A stretch of 50,256 nt of DNA from JBBRVW01 sp038246545. Lineage in GTDB: Bacteria; Actinomycetota; Actinomycetes; JACCUZ01. The stretch's first letter is position 1. Each line of letters begins with the position of its first letter. Positions 36,470 through 46,647 of this stretch are shown here, piece by piece. The DNA lies in assembly GCA_038246545.1 (NCBI GenBank), contig JBBRVW010000038.1:1-50256 (forward strand), read 5' to 3'. Under the pieces are notes generated by a model. That model made no database searches. It was not told the origin of the DNA and saw nothing but the letters and a program-made list of their open reading frames with translations. The translations under genes and the position numbers were made by a program.

Positions 36470-36877
36470 TCAGTCGGTCTCGACGTACTGCCCGAGGAAC
36501 GCGCGCTCCTCGGGCGACACCCGGCGCGGCCGGGCGTTGACCAGGTCGTACGGCACCAGCAACGACGCGGCGGTCGCGAAGACCGTGGTGTCGTCGCGCA
36601 CGGCATAGCGGATCTCGAACGACGCACCCTTGATGGCACCGACCCACATCTCGATGTCGACACCGCGCGAGTGGTAGACCAGCGGCCGTTTGTAGTCGAT
36701 CTCGTGGTGCGCGACGAGGACGCCCTCGGCCAACGCCTTGGTGCCGTGGTCGGCGCCGAGCGCGAAGAGCATGTCGACCCGCGCCTCCTCGAGATAGGTG
36801 AGGTAGACGACGTTGTTCACGTGCCCGTAGGCGTCCATGTCCGACCAGCGCATCGCGCACGTGTAGCGGTGCCTCAC
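36470..36877 (-). CDS. Hotdog acyl-CoA thioesterase (4HBT), second copy
   Basis: A 135-residue thioesterase: MRWSDMDAYGHVNNVVYLTY is the 4-hydroxybenzoyl-CoA thioesterase motif with the catalytic Asp, followed by HHEIDYKRPLVYHSRGVDIE and PEERAFLGQYV at the end. It would hydrolyse acyl-CoA to acid and CoA. GTG at 36875-36877 overlaps the stop of the upstream homologue, so both are translationally coupled and might form a mixed hexamer or tetramer (inference). It is convergent with the MMPL gene. Confidence 0.85.
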   Translation of the reverse strand: MRHRYTCAMRWSDMDAYGHVNNVVYLTYLEEARVDMLFALGADHGTKALAEGVLVAHHEIDYKRPLVYHSRGVDIEMWVGAIKGASFEIRYAVRDDTTVFATAASLLVPYDLVNARPRRVSPEERAFLGQYVETD

Positions 36878-37290
36878 GACGACTCCTCGACGTAGTGGTC
36901 CCAGAACTTCCGCTCGTCGGCCGCGATCGGCCGGGACGCGTCGGCGTCGTAGTCGAACATGACGCAGAACGCGTCGGCCCGCAGCACCACGGCGCCGTCC
37001 TGCGACAGCTCCTGACGCAGCGTCAACGACTTGCCGCCGAGCCGCAGCACCCACGACTCGACGGGAAGCACCTCGTCGACCCGGTAGCGGACCTGGGCGA
37101 GGTAGTCGACCTCGAGCCGGGCGAGGATCACGCCACGCGCCGACCTGCCGCCGGTGACGTCACCCCCGGGCGCCTGTGCGAGCAGCGCCATGCGGGCGTC
37201 CTCGACCAGCGCCAGGAGACGGGCGTGGTTGAGATGGCCGAGCATGTCGGCGTCCGACCAGCGCAGCTGGGTCTCGTGCCGGTGCCGCAC
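36874..37290 (-). CDS. Hotdog acyl-CoA thioesterase (4HBT), first copy
   Basis: A 138-residue paralogue of the following gene: LRWSDADMLGHLNHARLLAL, then VILARLEVDYLAQVRYRVDE and a C-terminal DERKFWDHYVEE. GTG at 37288-37290 lies ten bases after the ettA stop, and its stop overlaps the next GTG. A thioesterase next to ettA is common in actinobacteria. The substrate acyl chain is not predictable. Confidence 0.82.
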   Translation of the reverse strand: MRHRHETQLRWSDADMLGHLNHARLLALVEDARMALLAQAPGGDVTGGRSARGVILARLEVDYLAQVRYRVDEVLPVESWVLRLGGKSLTLRQELSQDGAVVLRADAFCVMFDYDADASRPIAADERKFWDHYVEESS

Positions 37291-37300
37291 CGAGTCGCGC

Positions 37301-38962
<1,662 letters not shown>

Positions 38963-38972
38963 GCCGCAGAGC

Positions 38973-39296
38973 CTATGCGGCGGGCGCCTCCCCTCCGAAT
39001 CGTCGGGGCGGCGTCCGGGCCACCGCGTCCACGGGCTGGAGCGCCGTCCTGCCGTCCGCCACCGCTCCGCCGCCGCCGTCCGGGCTTCCGGACACGGTCT
39101 TGCGGAACCGCGCGACGCCGCGGCTCAGGTCGTGGCCTACCGTAATCGCGTCGATCTCGAGAGACGTCCGGCGCTGCCCCTCGACCTCGTAGCTGCGTCC
39201 GCGCAGGCGGCCGTGCACGACGACGGGCTGTCCCCTCACCAGCGAGTCGACGACGTTGTCGGCGGCCCGCCGCCAGCAGGACACCTGCCAGAAGAA
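38973..39296 (-). pseudogene. Single-stranded DNA-binding protein (Rv2478c-like), 5' truncated
   Basis: The reverse frame reads FFWQVSCWRRAADNVVDSLV, then RGQPVVVHGRLRGRSYEVEG and TSLEIDAITVGHDLSRGVAR, the second half of an OB-fold SSB, and a Pro/Gly-rich tail. Homology stops abruptly at the FF codons (39291-39296); the first strands and the conserved N terminus (about 45 residues) are absent, and foreign sequence follows. A GTG at 39282-39284 could start a shortened protein lacking half the OB fold. It sits next to ettA, as does Rv2478c. It is therefore probably a broken second SSB. Confidence 0.7.
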
Positions 39297-39720
39297 AGGG
39301 TTACGGGGAAGTCGCTACGCACCGAGTCCGGTCTGTCGCGGGGTGTGCAAGAGCACCAACCGAGTGGACTTAGGCACTCCCGCGCGTTTGGTCTACCTTC
39401 CGCCCGCCGAACCCGGAAGGAGGTGATGATCCTGGCGAGGGACCACCGCGAGTCATTGAGCAGTTGCGGACGTCCGGCGGACTTTCTGCGGACTGAGGAA
39501 GCGATCATGACCACTGTCACCTCGGGCGCTGAAACCGCGGTTGGCGCCAGCGTGAGGCCGGGACCGACCAGGCCCAGACCTGGAGGGGCAACCCCGGGCC
39601 CCCGAGAGCGCCGCGGACCGGACACCGTGACCCACCCTCCGGCCGCGCGGACTCCGGCGACTTCCCAAGGGAGGTGGACGTCGCCCCTAGGCTTTGACCC
39701 ACCGTCGAGAGGGCGCCAGG
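39297..39720. other. Gene-poor stretch between two breakpoints
   Basis: No recognisable gene. A frame from ATG 39507 with a GAGGAAG ribosome-binding motif runs plus-strand to 39824 but is Pro/Arg-rich, unlike any family, and crosses the zinc-ribbon fragment. An AAGGAGG motif also stands at 39418. The stretch starts where the SSB homology ends and runs to the start of a truncated zinc-ribbon gene, so it is likely rearranged DNA. Confidence 0.5.
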
Positions 39721-39767
39721 GTGAACTGCGCGGCGTGCGGCACGACGAACGATGTCGGGCGGAAGTT
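39721..39767 (+). pseudogene. Zinc-ribbon (cyclase-type) protein, first 15 codons only
   Basis: A GTG at 39721 begins VNCAACGTTNDVGRK and then the frame leaves the pattern. CxxCGxxNxxGRKFC is the common N-terminal zinc ribbon of actinobacterial adenylate/guanylate cyclase proteins that carry an ATPase domain. The second CxxC pair and everything after is replaced at about 39767 by IS256-type end sequence. A GAGAGGG motif stands ten bases before the GTG. The assignment rests on one motif. Confidence 0.45.
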
Positions 39768-39986
39768 AGTGACGTCCGGCAGAGTGGTGTACGGATCCCG
39801 GTGGGCGTGTCGCTGCTGACGTAGGTGACGGCCATCGGGTGATCCTTCGAGTGATCTGCGAAAGCCGACTCGAAGAAGGACACCACGATGACCGACACCC
39901 CCAGTATCGACCCTGCCCGGATGCTCGAGGAGCACCTCGCCCAGGCCAGCCCCGATCTGCTGCGCGAGCTGCTCTCCACCTCCGAC
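39768..39986 (+). mobile_element. IS256-family element, left-end remnant
   Basis: The ATG at 39888 opens MTDTPSIDPARMLEEHLAQA then SPDLLRELLST, the standard N terminus of actinobacterial IS256 transposases. After about 31 codons the frame departs from the family, so the DDE domain is absent. The 120 bases before it include GAGTGGTGTA (39782-39791), like IS256 terminal repeats. From 39987 to 40145 there is no recognisable gene. Confidence 0.6.
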
Positions 39987-40145
39987 AGCTGCAGCCTCCC
40001 TGACGACGGGCGTACTGCCGGAGCAGCTAGACGGCGGCGTCGACGTGCACGCCGGCGCGCTCCGCGAGCACACCCTTGGCCACCGACCTCAGGCTCGGTC
40101 GCTCCCTGGGTCCAGGTGCAGCGGTAGCGCACGACCGGGCCGCGC

Positions 40146-43100
40146 CTATTGGACCCAGAGCTGGCCGACCAACAATCCGTACTGCGGGTTCACCAGGACG
40201 TTGCCGGCTCGTCGGCCGACGAGGAACCGCCGGGACTCGCCGAAGAGCGGGATATCGGCGGCCGCGAGCACCGCTGCCCGGTCCAGAGCGGCCCAGGCGC
40301 TGCTGGCCGCGCCCGGGTCGCTGACCTGCAGCCGGCTGGCGGCAGCGACCCCCGCGTCGAACGCCCCGTTGCAGTAGCCCGAGTAGTTGACGTTGCTCGT
40401 CGTGTTCTGAGGGCAGGTGGCGAGGGGCGCGATGTAGTTGGAGGCGGCCGGGTAGTCGGCACCCCAGCCCGAGAGCCCGGCCTCGAAGGCGTGCGAGGGG
40501 TCCGCCGCGAAGCCGTCGAAGAGCTTCGGCTCCGACCGGAGCCGGGCCCGGTAGCCCAGCCGGTTGAGCACGTCGACCACGATGCGGCCCTTGACGGCAA
40601 AGATGGGCAGGTCGGGGATGATCACTCTGACTCGTCGACCCGCTGTACCAGACCGCCGAACGAGGTCCAGCGCGCGCGGCACGTCGGGGGCCCGCCAGCC
40701 GCCGGTGGTCGTCGTCCCCAGCGAGAACGGGCAGTACGGCGCGTAGCCCGGGAACCCCGGCGGGATCAGCTGACAGGTCACCGGGCCGGCGAACACCGGC
40801 GGTCTGGTCGCCAGCTCCTGGCGGTCCACGGCGAACGCCACGGCCCGCCGAGCATCGAGGTTGTCGAACGGCGGTTTGGTGGTGTTGAGGAACAGGTAGC
40901 GCACGAAGGTGCCGGCTCCGACATGCAGCTGCGCAGTCGAGCCGGTCTGCGACCGCGCGACCTGGTCTGGCGGTACCGGCCCCCAGAGCGCGTCCGCCCG
41001 GCCGGAGCGGACCATGTCCACGGCGCGTGTACCGCTGCTGACACCGGTGATTGCGATCCGGTCCGGGTAGCCCGCCGGCTGTGCCGCCCGGGACCACTCT
41101 CGGAAGCGTGGGTTTCGCTCCAGCCGGACCGCACCCAGGTGAGCAGCCTGGCCGCCCTGCGCGGGCGCGGCCGGCGTGTAGGAGGCGATCTGGTACGGGC
41201 CGGTGGCCGGCAGGAAATGACCGGGCGGCAGGTCGAGAGGGGTGTCCTCCGGAACTGCGTAGGCTGCCGGCAGGCTGAGCTGGTAGAGCAGCTCGGGCAC
41301 TGGTCGGCCGAGATGGAAGGTCACGGTGCCCGACCCGTCGTCGACAACGATGTCGTCATCCAGGTCGCACGCTGTCGGGCGGGACGCTCTCGCCACTGTG
41401 GCTCGGTCGATGGCGGCGCGGCAGGCGGCGGCTGAGGGGAACGCGTCGGAGAAGTACTGGTAAGTACCTCCGTCGTGCAGCACGGTGCGCTCGATGGCCC
41501 GGCGGAAGTCCCCCGCCCGTACCGGCTCGCCGGTCGAGTAGCGCAGACCTCGGCGCAGGTGAAAGGTGTAGGTCCGGCCCCCGTCGGTGGGTACTGGCAG
41601 GGTGGTAGCCAGATCGGGGACCAAGACACCGCCCTGCACGCCATCAGTGCGCCGGTAGCCAACCAGCCCGTCGTTCGTGACCGCGAAGAGGCTGAAGTTT
41701 GCGTAGTCGTCGCTGGGGTCCAGCACGCGCGCATCGGGAAGCCCGTCGCCGACGAGGGTGAGCGCGCCGCCACGATGCAGCGCGCGACCCCCGTCGGCGG
41801 TGGCGAACCACAACCGACCGCTGACCATCGCCAGACCCAGCGGTGCCCCGTCGGTCAGCACGGTGGCCGACCGGCGGAGCGTCCGGGCGTCCACGCGGTC
41901 CACCCGTCCGGCGTACTCGCTGCTCACCCACACCGAATCGCCCGAGACGACGACGGCGTAGGCGCCGCCTTCCTTTGCCAGGGTGAGCGTGCTCACCGTC
42001 GCGTCGTGGACGTCGATCCGCCACAGCGACCCGTCGAGGTTGTTGGTGACCCAGGCGGCACCGTCGCCGACGGCGATGCCGGTCGGTCCCGCACCCACGG
42101 CGATGGGCGAGTCCACGGCGTACGTCGACGGGTCAATGCGGCTCACCGTTCCAGCTGCCTGGTTGGTCACCCACAGAGCACCGGCGCCGAACGCGATCCC
42201 GGTCGGTCCGGAGCCGACGGGGATCACCCGGACCGGCTGCCGGGTAGCCGGGTTGATCGCGGTCACCGAGGCGTCGAGCGCGCTGGTGACCCACACCCGG
42301 CCGCGGGCGACAACCACACCGGTAGGTCCCGGCTGCACGGGGATCGTCGTCGTCTGTGACGTCGCTGGGTCGATCCGGGTGATGGTGGCGTCGCCCGAGT
42401 TAGCCACCCAGACCGCACCCGCGCCGATCGCGAGCCCCTGGGGCGAAGACCCGGTAGGAATCGGCACCGACAGGTGCGTCTTCTCGTCGATGCGCGACAC
42501 CGAGCCGCTCGTGGAGTTGGTGACCCACACGACGCCGTCGGCCGAAGCAATCGCGGTGGGGCGCTGCCCGACCGGGATCGCCGCGCTCACCCGTGGCGGG
42601 CTGCCGGGCTCGAGGACGCCTACCTGGTCCGCGCCGACCGAGACCGAGTCCGGCGAGCGGAACGAGACCACCAGCACCGGCACCGCTACCAGCAGGACTG
42701 CGACGGCCACTGCGGCCGCGATGAGCGACGTTCGGCGGCGACGCCGGGTCCACACGGGCAGTGGGCTGGAGACGCGGTCGGTGCCGCCGGGCTCCTGGTC
42801 CACCACCCGATAGACCCGCCACTGGTCGTCGACGCCCTTGAGCGAGTGCTGCTCCTCACCGGAGAACCCGATGGCGGACCCGACCATCAGGTCGCGAACG
42901 CTGCTCGTCACCAGGACGTCCCCGGCGCCCCCGAGAGAGGCGACACGTGAGCCGATCGTCACGGCCATCCCGCCGACCTTGCCGTCGACCTGCTCGCACT
43001 CGCCGGTGTGCACCCCGGCCCTGATCCCGATGCCCAGCGGCCTGACGTCGGTGCTGATCTCCCGGGCGCAGCTGACCGCCCGCTCCGGGCTCTCGAACAC

Positions 43101-43319
43101 TGCGAAGAACCCGTCGCCGGCCGTGTCCATCTCCCGGCCACCGAATCGGTGCAGCGAACGTCGGACGACCGCGTGGTGCCGCTCGACCACATCCCGCCAG
43201 GCTCGGTCGCCGAGCCGGGCGGCGTGCGCCGTGGAGCCCACGATGTCGGTGAAGAGCACCGTCGCGAGGAACCGCCTGTCGTGCCGACGAAGCGGCATGC
43301 CCTCAGTCTGGCCCGGCAC
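40146..43319 (-). CDS. Class III cyclase - TM - seven-bladed propeller - family-5 solute-binding fusion
   Basis: A 1057-residue protein. Residues 15-175 are a class III nucleotidyl cyclase domain: metal Asp25 in VLFTDIVGST, Asp69 in TAGDGFFAVF, and Arg125 in MAVTIGSRVASL. The usual substrate Lys is Asp65 and the transition-state Asn is Thr121, so activity is uncertain. After an Arg-rich stop (WTRRRRRTS) one membrane helix (about 198-220) leads outside. Seven GxVWVxN blades (about 245-520) form a YncE/Vgb-like propeller. The rest (about 540-1057) is an SBP_bac_5 oligopeptide-binding fold (TYTFHLRRGLRYSTGEPVRA; YLFLNTTKPPFDNLDARRAV). The layout suggests a ligand-sensing receptor cyclase. No ABC permease genes are nearby. 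GTG at 43319; ATG at 43298 is an alternative. Confidence 0.82.
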   Translation of the reverse strand: MPGQTEGMPLRRHDRRFLATVLFTDIVGSTAHAARLGDRAWRDVVERHHAVVRRSLHRFGGREMDTAGDGFFAVFESPERAVSCAREISTDVRPLGIGIRAGVHTGECEQVDGKVGGMAVTIGSRVASLGGAGDVLVTSSVRDLMVGSAIGFSGEEQHSLKGVDDQWRVYRVVDQEPGGTDRVSSPLPVWTRRRRRTSLIAAAVAVAVLLVAVPVLVVSFRSPDSVSVGADQVGVLEPGSPPRVSAAIPVGQRPTAIASADGVVWVTNSTSGSVSRIDEKTHLSVPIPTGSSPQGLAIGAGAVWVANSGDATITRIDPATSQTTTIPVQPGPTGVVVARGRVWVTSALDASVTAINPATRQPVRVIPVGSGPTGIAFGAGALWVTNQAAGTVSRIDPSTYAVDSPIAVGAGPTGIAVGDGAAWVTNNLDGSLWRIDVHDATVSTLTLAKEGGAYAVVVSGDSVWVSSEYAGRVDRVDARTLRRSATVLTDGAPLGLAMVSGRLWFATADGGRALHRGGALTLVGDGLPDARVLDPSDDYANFSLFAVTNDGLVGYRRTDGVQGGVLVPDLATTLPVPTDGGRTYTFHLRRGLRYSTGEPVRAGDFRRAIERTVLHDGGTYQYFSDAFPSAAACRAAIDRATVARASRPTACDLDDDIVVDDGSGTVTFHLGRPVPELLYQLSLPAAYAVPEDTPLDLPPGHFLPATGPYQIASYTPAAPAQGGQAAHLGAVRLERNPRFREWSRAAQPAGYPDRIAITGVSSGTRAVDMVRSGRADALWGPVPPDQVARSQTGSTAQLHVGAGTFVRYLFLNTTKPPFDNLDARRAVAFAVDRQELATRPPVFAGPVTCQLIPPGFPGYAPYCPFSLGTTTTGGWRAPDVPRALDLVRRSGTAGRRVRVIIPDLPIFAVKGRIVVDVLNRLGYRARLRSEPKLFDGFAADPSHAFEAGLSGWGADYPAASNYIAPLATCPQNTTSNVNYSGYCNGAFDAGVAAASRLQVSDPGAASSAWAALDRAAVLAAADIPLFGESRRFLVGRRAGNVLVNPQYGLLVGQLWVQ

Positions 43320-43738
43320 GACCGTGAGTGCACTGCCATTGCGGGGACGGCCGGGAGTCCCCTCGTCCGCGAGCCCCCGTGGGTCAGGCGGTCATGAGGT
43401 CCGACTCAAGCGCGCGCGCGTCCTCCGGGCGAGCTGATCCACGAACCTGCCGGAGTCACCAAAGGGACGGCCGGCGTGCTGGCCGCGCCGTCGTGTTCGT
43501 CCGGGGCGGTCCGGTCTTGTCCGTCTGCAGACACGCCTGAGCCTGAGATCGGTGGCGGCCGACCGCTCCAGCGCAGCCGCGTCCGAGCCCGTCTGCGCGG
43601 TTCGTGGTCAGATCTGGGATCAGCCATGCGATCAGATCCGCCACCGGGCCGACCTGAACCTCTGGGCCGCTCTGGGGCACTCTCGAGAGGCGCTGTTAGC
43701 CGTCCACGGCACGCGCCCCACGCCTAGGAGAGCCACGA
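43320..43738. other. Intergenic stretch without a recognisable gene
   Basis: Six short frames are open but none has a family pattern, a ribosome-binding site or coding bias. A minus-strand fragment near 43395-43460 (RFVDQLARRTRARL) could be the tail of a lost gene, but this is weak. The stretch would hold the promoter of the cyclase-receptor gene; no clear -35/-10 pair was found. Confidence 0.4.
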
Positions 43739-43926
43739 TGGAAGATGGCGACGTTCGGGTTCTGGCCCAGCGCCTTCAGCTTGGGGCGAGCACCGGCGTT
43801 CCCATCACCACCGCGCTGCCGTTCCAGTGGAACCGGACGATCAACCGGCGCGCGGGGCGGGGCCCACCGGCCCCGGGCATGGCCAAACCGGCCAGCGTGG
43901 GTCGACGCGCAGGTAGTGGTCATTGA
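43739..43926 (+). CDS. Possible small protein, unknown
   Basis: A 62-residue frame from ATG 43739 with AGGAG seven to twelve bases upstream. It begins MEDGDVRVLAQRLQLGASTG and becomes basic and Pro/Gly-rich at the end. Third-position G/C is fairly high. Its stop overlaps the end of the minus-strand acetyltransferase by seven bases. No family recognised; it may be spurious. Confidence 0.3.
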
Positions 43927-44372
43927 CACCTGAGCGCGTGGATCCACCGGTCCCGGTGAACACCGTCGAGTCGAGTCGGCAACTTTTCCGACAGGACGAA
44001 TCCGACTGATTCGTAGAGGCGACGGGCCGGCGCGCCAGCCGGTTCCTCGCGTCCGAACGTGTCCACCCTGACCTCGGTCAACGTCGCGAACTGCCTGAGT
44101 GCCGCCTCGACGAGGACCCGTCCCACGCCGGCCCGGCGGTGACCGGAGCGCACGGCCAGCCACCCGATGACCCCGCTCCGCTCCGTGACGGAGACCAAGA
44201 GGCCACCCGTGACGCGGCCTGTCTCATCCCGCGCCACCAGCGCGGAGCCACGATGGATGTTCTTTGTCAGAACCTCTCGGAAGTCCGGCATCGGGCCGAA
44301 GAGGGGCTCGACCTCGCCGGCCACCTCCAGCCACGACTCGACATCGGCGTGGGTCGCAAGGACAACGTCCAT
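43920..44372 (-). CDS. GNAT acetyltransferase
   Basis: A 150-residue GNAT: the acetyl-CoA loop is RSGHRRAGVGRVLVEAALRQ (Q/RxxGxG/A), preceded by strand GVIGWLAVRS and followed by ARRLYESVGFVLSEK, the usual last helix and strand. The acceptor is unknown. ATG at 44370-44372, 16 bases after the stop of the small A/B-barrel gene in the same direction, so they form a two-gene unit. Confidence 0.8.
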   Translation of the reverse strand: MDVVLATHADVESWLEVAGEVEPLFGPMPDFREVLTKNIHRGSALVARDETGRVTGGLLVSVTERSGVIGWLAVRSGHRRAGVGRVLVEAALRQFATLTEVRVDTFGREEPAGAPARRLYESVGFVLSEKLPTRLDGVHRDRWIHALRCQ

Positions 44373-44388
44373 TTCGGTGCGCTCGAGG

Positions 44389-44688
44389 CTAGGACCTGTC
44401 CTCGACTCGGACGATGTCCAGGTTGTGGAAGGTCGGCGGTCCCTCGGACAGCGCTGCCATCTTCTCCGCGTACTCGGAGGTGGCGGGGTCCTTCGAGTTC
44501 TCCATGGCCTCCTCGTAGCTGGAGAACTCGACCATCGTCACATAGGAGCCAGGGTCGTCCCGGTCCGAGCACACCAGGACCCGGGTCGGACCCATCGTCG
44601 GGAAACGCTCCCGCCACTGGTCGTTGAGCTTCTCCACCTCGTCGAAACGGGATGTCTTCCATTCGATCAACTGCGCGAATCCGGTCAC
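44389..44688 (-). CDS. Small dimeric alpha/beta-barrel-like protein
   Basis: A 99-residue protein: FAQLIEWKTSRFDEVEKLND, then TRVLVCSDRDDPGSYVTMVE and FSSYEEAMENSKDPATSEYA, ending PTFHNLDIVRVEDRS. The strand-helix-strand-strand-helix order and the VEFxSYEEAMxNS motif fit the ABM/Dabb-type dimeric barrel used by small monooxygenases and stress proteins. No catalytic residue can be assigned. GTG at 44686-44688 with GAAGGAG five bases upstream. First gene of a pair with the GNAT. Confidence 0.65.
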   Translation of the reverse strand: MTGFAQLIEWKTSRFDEVEKLNDQWRERFPTMGPTRVLVCSDRDDPGSYVTMVEFSSYEEAMENSKDPATSEYAEKMAALSEGPPTFHNLDIVRVEDRS

Positions 44689-44851
44689 CGCAACTCCTTC
44701 TCACCAGCCGCCCGGGCAGGTACGGCTCTCTCTTCACCGTCGTCCTCCCATGCAGGCGGCGTCAACTGTCCGCACGCGCCCAGATCGGTCCGAAGCCTGG
44801 GTTGGCCTGCTGTCCTCACGCCAGGTTGCGCGGACGAGCCAATGCAGAAAG

Positions 44852-45338
44852 TCACGGCCCCAGGTCCAGCGGCGGCGTTGGCGGACCGGCGTCAAGGAGG
44901 TTCTCCAGCAGAGAGGCGAGGTTTGGTGGTGCGACGAGGGCAGTGCCCGGTAGGCATACAGCTCCTCGAGTCGCCACCACCGGAACCCACTGATGCTCTC
45001 CGCCCGACAGCCAGCGTCCCCGAGCGACCCGTGCGGAACGAAGTGGTCTGTCCTGATCAGGTAGTAGTCGTTGATGACGCCGTCGTACCGACGTGCCCGG
45101 CCGCGACGACGCTGTGATGCCAGACAAGGGCAACGTCGTCCGGCACGGCTAGTCCAAGTTCTTCGGCCAGTTCCCGGCGCAATGCCTGCGGCGCGGTCTC
45201 ACCTGGCTCGACTCCTCCGCCCGGGGCCGTCCACACGCGGAGACCCTGGACCGGAAGATCGAACAGGCACAGCAGCAGCCGATCGGCCTCGTCCAGGATG
45301 ACGGCTCGCACGGAGGGCCGGAGCCGGGGCTCCGTCAC
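44852..45338 (-). pseudogene. NUDIX hydrolase with two frameshifts
   Basis: The first frame (GTG or ATG near 45338) holds SVRAVILDEADRLLLCLFDL and the Nudix box GGGVEPGETAPQALRRELAEELG. Near 45088 the frame changes and continues YDGVINDYYLIRTDHFVPHG and SGFRWWRLEELYAYR; near 44950 it changes back to a third frame, TALVAPPNLASLLENLLDAG, ending PLDLGP at 44852. The three parts together cover a normal 160-residue NUDIX hydrolase. The catalytic box is intact but the fold is not completed in one frame. Confidence 0.75.
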
Positions 45339-45352
45339 GACCCGTGACCGCC

Positions 45353-45832
45353 CTATGGCCGGCTGGGGCCGGCTGGATAGGACTCCAGCAACTGCAAGCC
45401 GTACCGCCCAGCCAACTCCGTCATCGCCGCGTCACCGATCTCCCCGGACTGGACCAGCCCGGCCCAGTCCCGGAAATACCCCTCCATCCCCGACGGAGCG
45501 AACAGCATCAACAGTCTCCCGCCCTCCCCACCCGCCCGGTAGCGGTGCGGCGCCCCGGCCGGCAGTGACACGAAGGCCCCCTGACCCTGTTCCATCACGA
45601 TGTCTCCGCACTCGAAGGTGAACGAGCCGCCCAGGACGTAGAACGACTCGTCTTCCCGGCTATGCACGTGCAGCGGCGGACCCCCACCCGGCGGCTGCTC
45701 GACCTCGAGCACCGTCAACCTGCCCTGCGACATCCCCCCGGACAACAAGACCCTTGGCCCTGACCTGCCCAGCTCGAGCAGCTCGCCGCCGCCGGCAGGC
45801 ACTACGACAGCCGGGCGGACCGAGTCAGCCAC
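45353..45832 (-). CDS. Cupin-domain protein
   Basis: A 159-residue single cupin. Metal-binding motif 1 is PPLHVHSREDESFYVLGGSF and motif 2 SLPAGAPHRYRAGGEGG, with two His and one Glu in the first. A C-terminal helical part (YFRDWAGLVQSGEIGDAAMT) follows. The GTG at 45830-45832 is preferred since GGGAGG stands just before it. The substrate is unknown. It begins right after IS3 remnants and ends 14 bases from the NUDIX pseudogene. Confidence 0.78.
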   Translation of the reverse strand: MADSVRPAVVVPAGGGELLELGRSGPRVLLSGGMSQGRLTVLEVEQPPGGGPPLHVHSREDESFYVLGGSFTFECGDIVMEQGQGAFVSLPAGAPHRYRAGGEGGRLLMLFAPSGMEGYFRDWAGLVQSGEIGDAAMTELAGRYGLQLLESYPAGPSRP

Positions 45833-45977
45833 CGCACCTCCCTCGCCGCATGCACCGATCATCAAGCAGCGGTCGCCGACCCCGTCGATGAAGAGGCCCC
45901 GTCCAGCCCGGACGGTGCCGGTGCGGTGAGACACATCATGCGGCGCTCTCGCTGCGTCGTCCAGCACGCTACCGCGG

Positions 45978-46110
45978 TCATGCCCGAAGCCAGCGGGGCT
46001 GAGGTAACCGAGAGCGGAGTGGCGCCGGCGGGCATGCCAGAAGCCTTCGATGAAGGCGAACACGGCTGGGGCGAGGCCCTCACGGGTCGGGTCGACCAAC
46101 TGCGCCCCGA
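45978..46110 (-). mobile_element. IS3-family transposase (OrfB) C-terminal remnant
   Basis: The minus frame reads VFAFIEGFWHARRRHSALGY then LSPAGFG, the last motif of IS3 OrfB (FxYIExxYNRRRRHSALGYLSP). The DDE catalytic residues lie upstream in the normal protein and are absent here. After AGFG the frame loses the family pattern. Confidence 0.7.
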
Positions 46111-46647
46111 GGCCCACCGTCTCGACTCGGGATAAGAGGCCGATCATGTACCTCGGCAACACTGATGGACTGGTGCTCGTCGGAACCGGTACGGAGTGGT
46201 TCTGAACCGTCCCGGCTGGAGTCGAGGGCAAGTTCTCCCGCGGCGGGATCCTTGATCGCTCCGGATGCTTCCACCACGAACCGACCTCCAACGAGAGTGG
46301 CCGAGCGCGTCAGAGCGGAGACATGTCCCAATCGGCTGTTCGGCTCCGAGAAGTTGCGGAGACCCGACCCTGCTCACAATTGTCTTCGCGGCATGAGCGT
46401 GCATCTCCGACATCCGTGTCCGTCGCAGGTCACACCTTCGCGAACAAGTGGTCAGTTTCCGTAGTTGATCTTCCAGTCGGCATAGACGCCGAGGACGCCG
46501 TCGACGATGCATCGATGGGCCAAGTACACCCACCGGACACGCGAGGCTGCTCGTAGAACGCGAACCCGACAGCGACTTGAAACTGTTCGCCACCACAAGG
46601 GCACGCCGCGACGTCCACGCGCAGCAGCGCGATCGCGGCGGGCAAGG
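46111..46647. other. Stretch between IS3 fragments without a recognisable gene
   Basis: Frames are short and overlapping, and none matches a known family. It lies between an OrfB tail and an OrfA start with the same orientation, so it may be the scrambled middle of one IS3 element, but no integrase-core motif (DDE) could be found in any frame. Confidence 0.45.

Noticed and set aside
34240..36663. Long reverse frame opposite the MMPL gene (807 codons)
   Set aside because: His/Asp/Arg-rich antisense shadow; the MMPL motifs are on the plus strand.
39507..39824. Plus-strand frame MTTVTSGAETAV...
   Set aside because: Has a ribosome-binding motif but the body is low-complexity and runs through another gene's start and IS sequence.
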